DNA from: Silicimonas sp963779765
Lineage (GTDB): Bacteria; Pseudomonadota; Alphaproteobacteria; Rhodobacterales; Rhodobacteraceae
Length of the DNA: 64,000 nt
Reading direction: 5' to 3'
Assembly: GCA_963779765.1 (NCBI GenBank)
Contig: CAVZZP010000002.1
Location: 620,001-684,000 of the forward strand
The notes under the pieces are model-generated. The model was not told where the DNA came from, ran no database searches, and was given only the letters and a program-made list of their open reading frames with translations. A program made the translations under genes and the position numbers. Positions within the stretch are counted from its first letter, which is position 1. The number at the start of each line of letters is the position of its first letter. Shown here one piece after another: positions 26,083 to 35,383 of this stretch.

Positions 26083-28107
26083 CGAACTCGACGACCTGAA
26101 GGCCGCGTTCGACGCGGCGACGCCCGCGCCCGATGAGGCGCGGAAGCGGGAGAATATCGCGCTGGCCGAGAAAAATTTCGCCGACCTCCAAGGATCGCGC
26201 GACGCGGCGCGTCTGACTGTTCGGAAAGGCCGGATGTCCCGGCTTCTGGACGGAGTGAAACCGATGTTCCATGCCCTTTCGACCAAAGGCGCCCTGACCG
26301 TGACCACCGCCATCGTGGCGGTCGGTCTTCTTGTGGTTCTTCCGAAGGACGCGATGAAGCTGCCGGGCGGCGGCGACGTGCTGACGCAGAGCGAGGGGGC
26401 CGCTCCGCCGGTCGTGGAGCAGCCGAAGGTGGCCGACGATGCGTCGGGCGGTGCGACGGGCGCGACCTCCTCGGTCGCAGCGGCGGAACCGCTGGTGGAG
26501 CTGGCCCCTGCCCCGGTGGCGCCTTCGGCCGATGGGTTGTCGCGCAGCCTCCGCACCGAGGACAGTCGCTGGCCCAATCGCCCGCGGCGGAAGAGGCCGA
26601 GTCCTTCGCCGACGCCGACATGGCGGCCCCTGCCCCGAGCGTGATGATGCGCGAGAAGCGTCTGATCGCACCCGGCGATGGCGATGATCGTCCTGCCCGA
26701 AAGCGACACCGAGGCCTTCGCGAACGCCGAGACCTCGCCCCTGAAGGTGACGGCGGAGGAGCCGGTCTCGACCTTCTCGATCGACGTCGACACCGCGAGC
26801 TATGCGGTGGTGCGCTCGTCGCTGATGGCGGGCGCGCTGCCGCCGCGCGAGGCGGTGCGGGTCGAGGAGATGGTGAACTACTTCCCCTACGACTATCCCG
26901 CGCCCGAGGGCGACGATGCCGTTCCGGCCCACGGTGACGGTGATGGACGACGCCGTGGAACGCGGGCACGCAGCTTGTCCACATCGGCATCCAGGGCGAC
27001 GCTGCCGGCGGTCGCGGATCGGCCGCCGCTGAACCTCGTGTTCCTGATCGACACCTCGGGGTCGATGCAGGACGCGAACAAGCTGCCGCTTCTGAAGCAG
27101 TCGTTCCGGCTGATGCTGGGCGAGCTTCGGCCCGAGGACGAGGTGGCCATCGTCACCTATGCCGGTTCAGGCGGGGCAGGTGCTGGAGCCGACGCCGGCG
27201 GCGGAGCGCTCGACGATCCTCGCCGCACTCGACCGGCTGGAGGCGGGCGGCTCGACCGCCGGTCAGGCGGGGCTGCAGCAGGCCTATGCGGTGGCGGAGG
27301 GGATGGCGGGCGACGGCGAGGTGACGCGGGTGATCCTGGCGACGGACGGGGACTTCAACGTGGGGCTGTCCGATCCCGAGGCGCTGAAGGACTTCATCGC
27401 GGAGAAGCGGGAGGGCGGGACCTACCTGTCGGTGCTCGGGCTTCGGGCGCGGCAACCTCGACGACGCGACGATGCAGGCGCTGGCGCAGAACGGGAACGG
27501 GACGGCGGCCTATATCGACACGCTGTCCGAGGCGCGGAAGGTGCTGGTGGACCAGCTGACCGGCGCGCTGTTCCCGATCGCGGACGACGTGAAGATCCAG
27601 GTGGAGTTCAACCCGGCCGAGGTCGCCGAGTACCGGCTGATCGGCTACGAGACCCGCGCGCTGCAGGCGCGAGGATTTCGCCAACGACCGGGTGGACGCG
27701 GGCGAGATCGGCGCGGGGCACACGGTGACGGCGCTCTACGAGGTGACGCCGGTGGGGTCGGGCGCGGTGCTGAACGGGCCGCTGCGCTATGGCGAGGCCG
27801 AGGCGGTGTCGGACGGGTCGGACGAACTTGGGTTCCTGCGGCTGCGCTACAAGCGGCCGGGGGAGGCGCAGAGCCGCTGATCGAGGAGCCGATCCTGGCC
27901 CGGACAGGGCGACGTCGTCGGACGATGCGCGCTTCGCGGTCGCCATCGCGGGCTTCGGGCAGTTGCTGCGCGGGGGCGACCTACCTGGGTGACTGGGGCT
28001 GGGGCGACGCCATCGCGCTGGCGAACGGCGCGCGGGGGGAGGACCCCTACGGCTATCGCGCCGAGGCGGTGACGCTGATGCGGCTGGCCGAGACGATGGA
28101 TCGGTAA
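26075..28107 (+). pseudogene. membrane vWA-domain protein (YfbK-like), possible anti-sigma factor, many frame breaks
   Basis: A broken reading of a protein of about 675 residues. The N-terminus is cytoplasmic (residues 1-70, 'MADELDDLKAAFDAATPAPDE'), then one helix ('ALTVTTAIVAVGLLVVLP', about 73-90). The YfbK blocks follow: 'VSTFSIDVDTASYAVVRSSL', 'RVEEMVNYFPYDYP', the vWA MIDAS motif 'NLVFLIDTSGSMQDANK', 'RVILATDGDFNVGLSD', 'YIDTLSEARKVLVDQ' and a C-terminus 'YLGDWGWGDAIALANGARG'. I count about eleven frame changes (near 26565, 26680, 26920, 26950, 26988, 27170, 27446, 27670, 27876, 27905 and 27978), mostly one extra base. Domain order is complete, so read errors are more likely than decay. 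Confidence 0.85.
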
Positions 28108-28117
28108 CCGAGCCCAT

Positions 28118-28168
28118 GCGAGGGGCGCTGCCCCTCGCGCTCCCCGGCGTATTTGGAAAGAAATGAAG
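28118..28168. repeat. intergenic hairpin repeat, copy 2
   Basis: Perfect 9-bp hairpin GCGAGGGGC-GCT-GCCCCTCGC (28118-28138), a C-rich stretch, GTATTT (28149-28154) and purine-rich AAAGAAATGAAGG. It has the same order and loop as the copy at 17611-17660. It lies between the convergent vWA and EamA genes. Confidence 0.6.
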
Positions 28169-28200
28169 GGGGCCGGTTTTCGGTCCCTTTCTTTTGCGCG

Positions 28201-29037
28201 CTACAGCCGGGTCAGGACGACGCCTGCGAGGATCAGGACGGCGGCGAGCGCCTTGACCCTGTCCATGCGCTCGTGGAAGGCCAGCCAGCCGATGAGGACG
28301 GCGAAGAGGATCGAGGTCTCGCGCAGCGCAGTCACCAGCGGGATCGGCGCCTGCGTCATGGCCCAGACGGCGATCCAGTAGGCGCCGTAGGAGAAGACCG
28401 CCGCTACCGCGCCGAGACGCCAGGCGGACCAGGGCGCGCGGATGACGCCGGGACCGCGAAGCGCCATCGTCACGGGCGTGAACATGACCGCGTCGAGGAT
28501 GAAGAGCCAGGCGACGTAGGCGGTGGCGTCGCCCGAGACGCGGGCGCCCACGCCGTCGACCAGGGAATAGCCCGCCGTCATCGCCGCAGAGCCGAGCGCC
28601 AGCGGGATCAGGCGGCGGGATTCTCCCGACCGGATCGCGCCGTGGCCCATGGCGAGGATGCCGAGGCCGAGGACGAGGATCGCCACAACGTCGAGCAGAC
28701 GGAGGGGGTCGTCGAGGACCACTGCGCCGATGGCGAGGACGGCGAGCGGGGCCGCGCCGCGCGCGATGGGATAGACGCGCGAGAGGTCTCCGTTCTCGTA
28801 GGCGAAGGCCAGGAAGATCTTGTAGCCCGAATGGAAGACGCCCGAGGCGAGGAGCCAGAGCCATGCCTCGCCCTTCGGCAGCGGCGAGACGAGCGCCACG
28901 ATCACCGCGAGCCCACCCTGCACGAGGGTCATGATGAGCATGCTCGTGACCTTCGCCGTCCCGATGCGGATGATCGCGTTCCAGGTGGCATGAAGGAGCG
29001 CGGCGCCGAGGACCGCGAGGAAGACCGTGAGGCTCAT
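28201..29037 (-). CDS. EamA/DMT-family permease
   Basis: A 278-residue inner-membrane protein with ten hydrophobic segments in two five-helix EamA repeats: 'LAVLGAALLHATWNAIIRIG' near the start and 'GYSLVDGVGAR' opening the second repeat. The drug/metabolite transporter superfamily exports amino acids, metabolites or drugs; the substrate is unknown. It diverges from the AEC transporter gene, with 92 bp between the starts. Confidence 0.85.
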   Translation of the reverse strand: MSLTVFLAVLGAALLHATWNAIIRIGTAKVTSMLIMTLVQGGLAVIVALVSPLPKGEAWLWLLASGVFHSGYKIFLAFAYENGDLSRVYPIARGAAPLAVLAIGAVVLDDPLRLLDVVAILVLGLGILAMGHGAIRSGESRRLIPLALGSAAMTAGYSLVDGVGARVSGDATAYVAWLFILDAVMFTPVTMALRGPGVIRAPWSAWRLGAVAAVFSYGAYWIAVWAMTQAPIPLVTALRETSILFAVLIGWLAFHERMDRVKALAAVLILAGVVLTRL

Positions 29038-29129
29038 GCCCTCCGGTAGCGCCGCGCCCGAAGCGCCGCAAGCGGGGACGATGCCGTCGGCTCTTTTTAC
29101 CGTCCCGCCCGCGTGATAGCGGGGTCGGC

Positions 29130-30059
29130 ATGTGGGAGATCTTCCTCAAGACGCTGCCGTTCTTCGCGGTGATCGGCCTTGGCTATGCCTCGGGCCGCGC
29201 GCGGTTCTTCACCGAGGAAGCGACGGCCTATCTGACGAAGTTCGTCTTCTATTTCGCGCTGTCGGCGATGATCTTCCGTTTCGTGGCGACGCTGGAGATC
29301 AACCAGATCCTCGACTGGACCTTCATCGCGGCCTACCTGAGCGCCACCGTCGTGGTCTACCTGATCGCGACCGCCGTGGCGTCGTTCCGCGGAATCGGCC
29401 TTGCCGTCGGCGCGGTCGAGTCGCAATGCGCGGTGATCGGGAACGTCGGATTCCTGGGCGTGCCGATGTTCGCGCTGCTGCTGGGGCCCGAGGCGCCCAG
29501 GCCGGTCATCATCATGCTGACCTGCGACCTGATCGTGTTCTCGTCTCTGATCGTGATCCTGATCACGGTGTCGCGCGAGGGGCGGCTGTCGCTTGGACTT
29601 CTGAAGACGGTGCTGATGGGGCTTCTGAAGAACCCCATGATCATGTCCATCGTGCTGGGAATGGTGTGGTCGTCCTGGAAGCTGCCGATGCCGCAGCCGG
29701 TCGACGAGTTCCTGGTGCTTCTGGGTGCCGCGGCGACGCCGGGCGCGCTGTTCGCCATCGGGGCCTCGCTTGCGTCGCGGTCGGCCGAGCGGATGTCGGT
29801 GGCGCTGTGGCTGTCGTTCTGCAAGCTGGTGCTGCATCCGGCCGCGGTCTTCGTCACCGCGATCCTGATCTTTCCGGTGGATGCCTTCGCGGCGAAGGTC
29901 ATGGTCGCCGCCGCCGCCCTGCCCGTCGCGGGCAATATCTTCATCCTCGCACAGCACTATGGCGTGGCGCCGCAGAGGGTGTCGTCGGCGATCCTGGTCT
30001 CGACGGCGATCTCGGTCGTGACGGTGGCGGCCGTCATCGCCTGGCTGAGTCCGTTCTGA
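29130..30059 (+). CDS. AEC (auxin efflux carrier) family transporter
   Basis: A 309-residue membrane protein with about ten helices, typical of bacterial AEC transporters: 'FFAVIGLGYASGRARFFTEEAT' at the N-terminus, 'ESQCAVIGNVGFLGVPMFALLLG' in the core and 'AALPVAGNIFILAQHYG' near the end. Bacterial members move dicarboxylates such as malate or malonate, or similar anions; the substrate is not decided here. The stop overlaps the start of the next gene (TGATG). Confidence 0.87.
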   Translation: MWEIFLKTLPFFAVIGLGYASGRARFFTEEATAYLTKFVFYFALSAMIFRFVATLEINQILDWTFIAAYLSATVVVYLIATAVASFRGIGLAVGAVESQCAVIGNVGFLGVPMFALLLGPEAPRPVIIMLTCDLIVFSSLIVILITVSREGRLSLGLLKTVLMGLLKNPMIMSIVLGMVWSSWKLPMPQPVDEFLVLLGAAATPGALFAIGASLASRSAERMSVALWLSFCKLVLHPAAVFVTAILIFPVDAFAAKVMVAAAALPVAGNIFILAQHYGVAPQRVSSAILVSTAISVVTVAAVIAWLSPF

Positions 30060-30490
30060 TGATCTGGGTCGATGCCGATGCCTGCCCTGTCAAGGCCGAG
30101 GTCGAGCGCGTGGCGACGCGTCGGCAGGTGAAGGTCGCGATGGTGTCGAACGGGGGTATCCGGCCATCGCCCAATCCGCTGATCGAGAGTGTCTTTGTCG
30201 CGGCGGGCGCGGACGAGGCGGACAAATGGATCGCCGAGCACTGCGGTCCGGGCGACGTGGTCGTGACGAACGACATGCCACTCGCCGCGAAGTGCGTGGC
30301 GGCCGGCGCGGTGGTGCTGAAACCGAACGGCGAGAGGCTGACCGAGAGGAACATGGGCGAGGCGCTGGCGATGCGCGACCTCGCCGCCGACCTGCGCGCG
30401 GCGGATCCGTTCCGACAGGGCGGCGGCAAGGGGTTCACGAAGGCGGATCGTTCGAGGTTCCTCGAGGCGCTGGAACGCGCGCTGCGCTGA
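30059..30490 (+). CDS. YaiI/YqxD family (DUF188) protein
   Basis: A 143-residue cytoplasmic protein with a PIN-like fold. It opens 'MIWVDADACPVKAEVER', the family hallmark, with 'GDVVVTNDMPLAAKC' and 'GGGKGFTKADRSRFLEALE' later. The acidic residues suggest a metal-dependent nuclease-like site, but the function is not established for the family. It shares the overlap TGATG with the AEC gene, so the two are co-transcribed. Confidence 0.9.
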   Translation: MIWVDADACPVKAEVERVATRRQVKVAMVSNGGIRPSPNPLIESVFVAAGADEADKWIAEHCGPGDVVVTNDMPLAAKCVAAGAVVLKPNGERLTERNMGEALAMRDLAADLRAADPFRQGGGKGFTKADRSRFLEALERALR

Positions 30491-30536
30491 ATTTCGCGAC
30501 CCCGGCGAAAAGGCATTGGCGGTTCGTCTCTCTCGC

Positions 30537-30558
30537 ATTACGTTTATATCAACGTAAT
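30537..30558. promoter_or_regulatory. perfect 8-bp dyad, candidate ArsR-type operator
   Basis: ATTACGTT, six bases (TATATC), AACGTAAT, a perfect 22-bp palindrome apart from the centre. It ends 17 nt before the VOC gene start and is AT-rich in a GC-rich setting. The shape resembles operators of ArsR/SmtB-family repressors, which often control VOC-fold genes. No ArsR gene is in the window. Confidence 0.55.
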
Positions 30559-30575
30559 TGACAGGGAGATTCGAA

Positions 30576-31055
30576 ATGGCCACCCCGAAGAACATGATCT
30601 GCGTCTGGTACGACAAGGATGCCGAGGCTGCGGCGCGCTTCTATGCCGAGACCTTTCCCGACACGACCGTCGACGCCGTTCACAAGGCGCCGTCGGATTA
30701 TCCGTCGGGCAAGGCGGGCGATGTCTTGACCGTCCTGTTCACCGTCATGGGCATCCCCTGCATCGGGCTGAACGGCGGGACGACGTTCAAACAGAGCGAG
30801 GCGTTCTCGTTCCAGATCGCGACCGACGACCAGGAAGAGACGGATCGCTACTGGAACGCCATCGTCGGCAATGGCGGACAAGAAAGCGCCTGCGGCTGGT
30901 GCAAGGACAAGTGGGGCGTCAACTGGCAGATCACGCCGCGCACGCTGACCGAGGCCATGGCGGCGGGCGGCGACGAGGCGAAGCGCGCCTTCACGGCTAT
31001 GATGGACATGAGCAAGATCGACGTCGCGGCGATCGACGCGGCCCGCCGCGGCTAG
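30576..31055 (+). CDS. VOC-family protein (PhnB/3-demethylubiquinone-methyltransferase-like domain)
   Basis: A 159-residue glyoxalase-fold protein of the PhnB-like type: 'MICVWYDKDAEAAARFYAETFPDT' opens the domain (cited in part), and 'GIPCIGLNGGTTFKQSEAFSFQI', 'CGWCKDKWGVNWQITPR' and 'MMDMSKIDVAAIDAARRG' follow the family pattern. ATG 30576 has AGGGAG 8 nt upstream. The physiological role of these proteins is unknown despite the PhnB name. A perfect dyad just upstream suggests tight repression. Confidence 0.87.
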   Translation: MATPKNMICVWYDKDAEAAARFYAETFPDTTVDAVHKAPSDYPSGKAGDVLTVLFTVMGIPCIGLNGGTTFKQSEAFSFQIATDDQEETDRYWNAIVGNGGQESACGWCKDKWGVNWQITPRTLTEAMAAGGDEAKRAFTAMMDMSKIDVAAIDAARRG

Positions 31056-31071
31056 CTCAGGCGGGGGCAGG

Positions 31072-31425
31072 TCAGGCGGGGCGGAGGATCTTCTCCATCT
31101 TCCGCCCTTTCGCCAGTTCGTCGACGAGTTTGTCCAGGTAGCGGATCTCGCGCATCGTCGGCTCTTCGATCTCCTCGACCCGTATCCCGCAGATGAGACC
31201 GGTGATCTGGGTCCGCGCCGGGTTCATCGCGGGAGCGCGGTCGAAGAAGGTCTCGAAGTCGGTGCCGTCGGCGATGACGGTTTCGAGCGCCTTCTGGTCA
31301 TAGCCGGTGAGCCAGCGGATGATCTCGTCGATCTCGGCTTTCGTGCGGTCCTTGCGCTCGGCCTTGGCGACGTAGTGCGGGTAGACCGAGCCGAAGCTGG
31401 TGGTGTAGATCCGGTGTTTCGCCAT
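31072..31425 (-). CDS. DUF2200 family protein
   Basis: A 117-residue small cytoplasmic protein, 'MAKHRIYTTSFGSVYPHYV' at the start and 'GYDQKALETVIADGTDFETFF', 'ITGLICGIRVEEIEEPTMREIRYLDKLVDELAKGRKMEKI' (in outline) later, matching DUF2200. ATG 31425 has GAGGAGG upstream. The open frame continues to 32118 upstream, but that part is antisense to the EamA gene and is rejected. Function unknown. It converges on the VOC gene, 16 nt apart. Confidence 0.85.
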   Translation of the reverse strand: MAKHRIYTTSFGSVYPHYVAKAERKDRTKAEIDEIIRWLTGYDQKALETVIADGTDFETFFDRAPAMNPARTQITGLICGIRVEEIEEPTMREIRYLDKLVDELAKGRKMEKILRPA

Positions 31426-31533
31426 GAGAGACCTCCTCGCCGACCCGACCTTTCCATTACGCCGCGTCGCGGGTCCGCCGACAAGTGCGAGGTGGCTCTT
31501 TTCCCGGACGTCGGACCGGGCTAGGTGCGGGGG

Positions 31534-32497
31534 ATGCGCATCAATGCCGCCCCTACCCCGGCGCCTTTCGTGGGCGCCCTCTGGGCCATGCTGGCCGTCG
31601 CGTGCTTCAGCACGACCGACGTGCTGGTGAAGTTCCTGTCGGACGGATACGCGCTGTACGAGGTGATGTTCATCCGGACGCTCTTCGGCCTTATGTTCCT
31701 GCTGGGCGTCATCCTTCCGCTGACGCGGGCGAGCCTTCGGATACTCGCGGGTCTGGCTGCATGTGGCGCGGGGGTTGTGCGTCTTCGTGGCGAACCTGTT
31801 CTTCTTCCTCGGCCTCGCCGCCATGCCGCTGTCCGAGGCGACGGCCATATTTTTCGTCAGCCCGCTTCTGATCACGGCCTTCTCGGTGTGGTTCCTGCAC
31901 GAGACGGTCGGGCCGCGCCGGTGGCTCGCCATCGCGGTGGGTCTCGTGGGTGTGGTCGTCGTGCTGCGTCCGGGGACCGAGGCGTTCCAGGCCGCAGCGC
32001 TGCTGCCCCTGATCGCGGCGACGGGATACGCGCTTCTGCACACCATCACACGGGCGATCGGGGCGACCGAGAACGCGACGGCGATGGCCCTGACGATCCA
32101 GATCACCTTCCTTGTCATATCGGGGGTGGCGGGACTCCTCCTCGGGCACGGCGCCTATGATGTCTTCGAACACCCTTCGGCGCATTTCCTTTTGCGCGCC
32201 TGGACCTGGCCCGCGACGAGCGATGTCTGGCTTCTTGCGCTGCTCGGGGTCACTTCGGCCACGGGCGGTTTCTCGATCAGCGAGGCCTTTCGCCGGGCGG
32301 AGGCGGCGTTCGTGGCACCCTTCGAATACATCGCGCTGCCGATGGCGGTGTTCTTCGACCTGACGGTGTTCGGAGTCCTGCCCGACGCGGTGGCCTTTGC
32401 GGGCATCGCGTTGATCCTCGTGTCGGGCCTCGTCCTGATCTGGCGCGAGGCGGTGGCGCGGCGGCGCGAGGTGCTGGACGCGCCGAACCGTCTCTGA
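31534..32497 (+). pseudogene. EamA/DMT-family permease, one frame break
   Basis: An inner-membrane transporter of about 320 residues with ten helices in two EamA repeats: 'ALWAMLAVACFSTTDVLVKFL' near the start, 'ATAIFFVSPLLITAFSVWFL', and 'ATGYALLHTITRAIGATENA' opening the second half. The frame shifts by one extra base near 31750, inside a loop before '..LHVARGLCVFVANLFFFLG'. Both parts are otherwise well formed. ATG 31534 is preferred; GTG 31525 is also possible. Substrate unknown. Confidence 0.82.
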
Positions 32498-32529
32498 GAC
32501 AAGAGCCGAGAGGCAGTCTGGAGGCAGGA

Positions 32530-33145
32530 ATGGTCAGGGCAGTCGTCTGGGACATCGGCAACATCTTCGCGCGTTGGGAGCCCGAGGCGCACTATGACCG
32601 GCTGATCGGGCGCGAGCGGCGCGAGAGGCTGTTCGCCGAGACCGCGCTGCACCGGATGAACGAGGCCATCGACCTTGGGACATCGTCGCGTGAGGCCGCC
32701 TATGCCCACGCCGAGCTGCACCCGGACTGGAGCGACGAGAATCCGGCGCTGGAGCGACGACTGGGACGAGACGTTCCGGACGGCAGTGCCGGGAACAGCC
32801 GAGGTCTTTCGCGAGGTGAAGGCGACGGGCGTTCCCTGCGTGTCCTTGTCCAACTTCGGACCCGACACGATGGAGCGCGCGAAGGCGCTGCATCCGGTGC
32901 TGCGCGAGTTCGACCGGGAGTTCGTCTCGGCACATCTGGGCGTCGCGAAGCCCGACCCGGCGATCTACGAGGCGCTGGAGGTCGGGATGGGGCTGACAGG
33001 GGCGGATCTGATCTTCACCGACGACAAGCCCGAGAACCTTGCGGCCGCCGAGGCGCGGGGCTGGAGGACGCATCTTTTCACCGAGGCCGAAGGATGGCGG
33101 GCGCGGCTGGTGGCGGAGGGTGTCCTTCCGGGCGTCGCGGCATGA
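32530..33145 (+). pseudogene. HAD-family hydrolase (subfamily IA), one frame break
   Basis: A haloacid-dehalogenase-fold phosphatase of about 205 residues. Motif I appears as 'VVWDIGNIFARWEPE' (only the first of the usual DxD Asp pair), motif II as 'PCVSLSNFG', and the 'VAKPDPAIYEAL' Lys with 'LIFTDDKPENLAAA' forms motifs III and IV. One extra base near 32755 moves the frame between 'ENPALE' and 'DDWDETF'. The first Asp replaced partner (DIG) resembles YihX-like HAD proteins. It overlaps the next gene by ATGA. Confidence 0.82.
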
Positions 33146-34068
33146 TCCTGCCCTGGGTCGTAGGCGGTCTGGTGCTGGCCGTGGCGGCGGCGCCGGCCAT
33201 CGCCGAGGCGATGCGGATGCCGGTGACGGCGCGGCGCCGGTCCGAGGCACCGGGCGAGATCGCCGAGCTTCCGGGCGGGGCCACGCACTATCGCTGGACG
33301 GGATCGGACGGCGACCCGGTGGCGGTCTGCATCCACGGGCTGTCCACCCCGTCCTACGTCTTCGCAGCGACCGAGCGCAGTCTCGCGCGGCTGGGGTACC
33401 GCGTGCTGACCTACGACCTTTCCGGGCGCGGCTATTCCGAAAGGGCGCGCGGCGCGCAGGGAGTCGATTTCTTCCTGCGGCAGTTGCGCGAGCTTCTGCG
33501 GGATCAGGCCGTGAAAGGTCCGCTGACGGTACTGGGCTACAGCATGGGCGGCCAGATCGCGGCGGCCTTCGCCGCCGAGGAGGCGTCGCGCGTCGAGGCG
33601 CTTATCCTCGTGGCACCGGCGGGTCTCGTTCCGGCCACTACGACGGAGGCGGGCTGGCTGTGGCGCGCTCCGCTGATCGGCGGCTGGCTGACGCGTGTCC
33701 TGGGCGGCATCGCGCTGCGGCGAGAGCTGATCGAGAACCGCTCGACGCCGACGGTCATTCCCGACTTCGAGGACCGGCAGGCGGCCGAAACCCGGACGCG
33801 CGGCTATCTGCCTGCGCTTCTGTCCTCGCGGCGGCATCTTCTGGCCCATGCCTCGCACGGCGATCATGGGCGCATCCGCGACCACGGCACCCGCGTGCTG
33901 GCGATCTGGGGGGCGGAGGATCCGGTGATCCCGCTGGCCGCGATGGGCAAGCTGGCCTCTCTCAACCCGCGGGCGCGGCACGAGCAGATCGCCGGCGCAG
34001 GCCACAACCTTCTCCAGACGCATCCCGCCCAGGTGGCCGAGGCGCTGCGGACGTTCCTGTCGCCCTAG
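33142..34068 (+). CDS. alpha/beta-hydrolase with N-terminal membrane anchor
   Basis: A 308-residue hydrolase. A hydrophobic N-terminus ('WVVGGLVLAVAAAPAIAEAM') may be a membrane anchor or signal. The alpha/beta fold shows 'AVCIHGLSTPSYVF' (oxyanion His-Gly), the nucleophile elbow 'VLGYSMGGQIAA', the acid Asp in 'IWGAEDPVIPL' and the catalytic His in 'IAGAGHNLLQTHP'. It is probably an esterase or lipase-like enzyme. It is coupled to the HAD gene by ATGA and shares its stop bases (CTAG) with the convergent MFS gene. Confidence 0.87.
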   Translation: MILPWVVGGLVLAVAAAPAIAEAMRMPVTARRRSEAPGEIAELPGGATHYRWTGSDGDPVAVCIHGLSTPSYVFAATERSLARLGYRVLTYDLSGRGYSERARGAQGVDFFLRQLRELLRDQAVKGPLTVLGYSMGGQIAAAFAAEEASRVEALILVAPAGLVPATTTEAGWLWRAPLIGGWLTRVLGGIALRRELIENRSTPTVIPDFEDRQAAETRTRGYLPALLSSRRHLLAHASHGDHGRIRDHGTRVLAIWGAEDPVIPLAAMGKLASLNPRARHEQIAGAGHNLLQTHPAQVAEALRTFLSP

Positions 34069-35308
34069 GCGGCGATCACGGGAAGTTCGCGCCGCTCTTC
34101 GCGGACAGGCAGGTGGATGATCGCGCTGAACGCGCCGATGCCCACGCCGATCCACCAGACCATCGTGTAGTCGCCGGTGATGTCGTACATCCGCCCGCCC
34201 AGCCACACGCCGAGGAACGACGCCCAACTGGTGGCTGAGGAAGACGAAGCCGTAGAGCGTGCCCATGTAGCGCAGCCCGTAGAGATGCGCGACGAGGCCC
34301 GAGGTCAGAGGCACGGTGGCAAGCCAGAGCGCCCCCATGAAGGCCGAGAACAAGAGGACGGACTCGGGGGTGATGGGCGCCAGGATGAAGGCCGCCGCGA
34401 CGATGGTTCGCAGCGTGTAGATCCCCGCCAGCAGGTACTTCTTGGTATAGCGCTTGCCGAGCCAGCCCGCCGTCAGCGTGCCGAGAATGTTGAAAAGACC
34501 GATGAGCGAGATGGCGGCGGCGCCAAGGGCGGAGGTCGTGGTGATCCCGATGGAGTGCAGCACGCTGCCCTGCATGATCGGCCCGCACATTTCGGTCACC
34601 AGGGCCGGGAAGTGGGCGGTGATGAAGGCAAGCTGGTAGCCGCAGGAGAAGAAGCCGAGGAAGATCATGCCGTAGGACGGATCGCGGAAGGCCCGCCGAA
34701 GGACGGTGCCCATGCTTTCCTCGAGTTCGGCCTTCGAGACGGCTGGCGCGCGGATCATCGGCAGGACTGAAAGTGCCGCGAGGATCAGCGCCGGCGAAGA
34801 CGACGAAGACCGACTGCCAGGGCATGACGCGCAGAAGACCTTCGGCCACGAGCGGGCCGACCACCTGCCCTGCCGAGCCGGCGGCGGTGGCGATGGCGAG
34901 CGACATCGACCGGTTCTCGTCAGACGAAGCCCGGCCCACGATGGCGAGGATGACGCCGAAGCCCGTGCCCGCGATGCCGAAGCCGACGAGGACCTCGAGG
35001 CTCTGCATCACGTAAGGCGTCGTGGCGACGGACGACAGCGTGAGGCCGGTGGCATAAAGAAGGGCGCCGAGGATGATGGCCTTGCGGTCGCCGATCTTCT
35101 CGGCCATCGCGCCGAAGAGCGGCTGGCCGATGCCCCAGAACAGGTTCTGGATCGCGATGGCGAGCGAGAACTCCGCCCTTGCCCAGCCGAATTCCTCGGC
35201 GATGGGGATCTGGAAGATCCCGAAGGAGGCCCGAGCCGCGAAGCTGATGAGGACGAGGATGCAGCCCGCGATCAGGACAGGCGTAAACAGGGGCGCGGGC
35301 TTTTCCAT
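34065..35308 (-). pseudogene. MFS transporter, two frame breaks
   Basis: A 12-helix major facilitator of about 413 residues. It opens 'FTPVLIAGCILVLISFAARASFG' (in part), has the MFS loop 2-3 motif as 'GAMAEKIGDRKAII', and ends 'LPVREERRELPVIAA'. Extra bases near 34790 (after 'VFVVFA') and 34230 (after 'FVFLSHQL') break the frame; dropping them gives one continuous protein ending at the TAG at 34065-34067. The pattern suggests the monocarboxylate/OFA-like group, but the substrate is unknown. The stop shares CTAG with the hydrolase gene. Confidence 0.82.
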
Positions 35309-35383
35309 GCGTTTCGTGTCTGCGCAATCCCAGGCTGGGTCAAACGCAATTTATTGATGCCAGCGTTGACGGTACGCGATGGA

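Noticed and set aside
32530..34068. 512-residue apparent fusion of a HAD protein and an alpha/beta-hydrolase
   Set aside because: The HAD gene shifts frame near 32755, and the true HAD end overlaps the hydrolase start by ATGA. The in-frame join is an accident.
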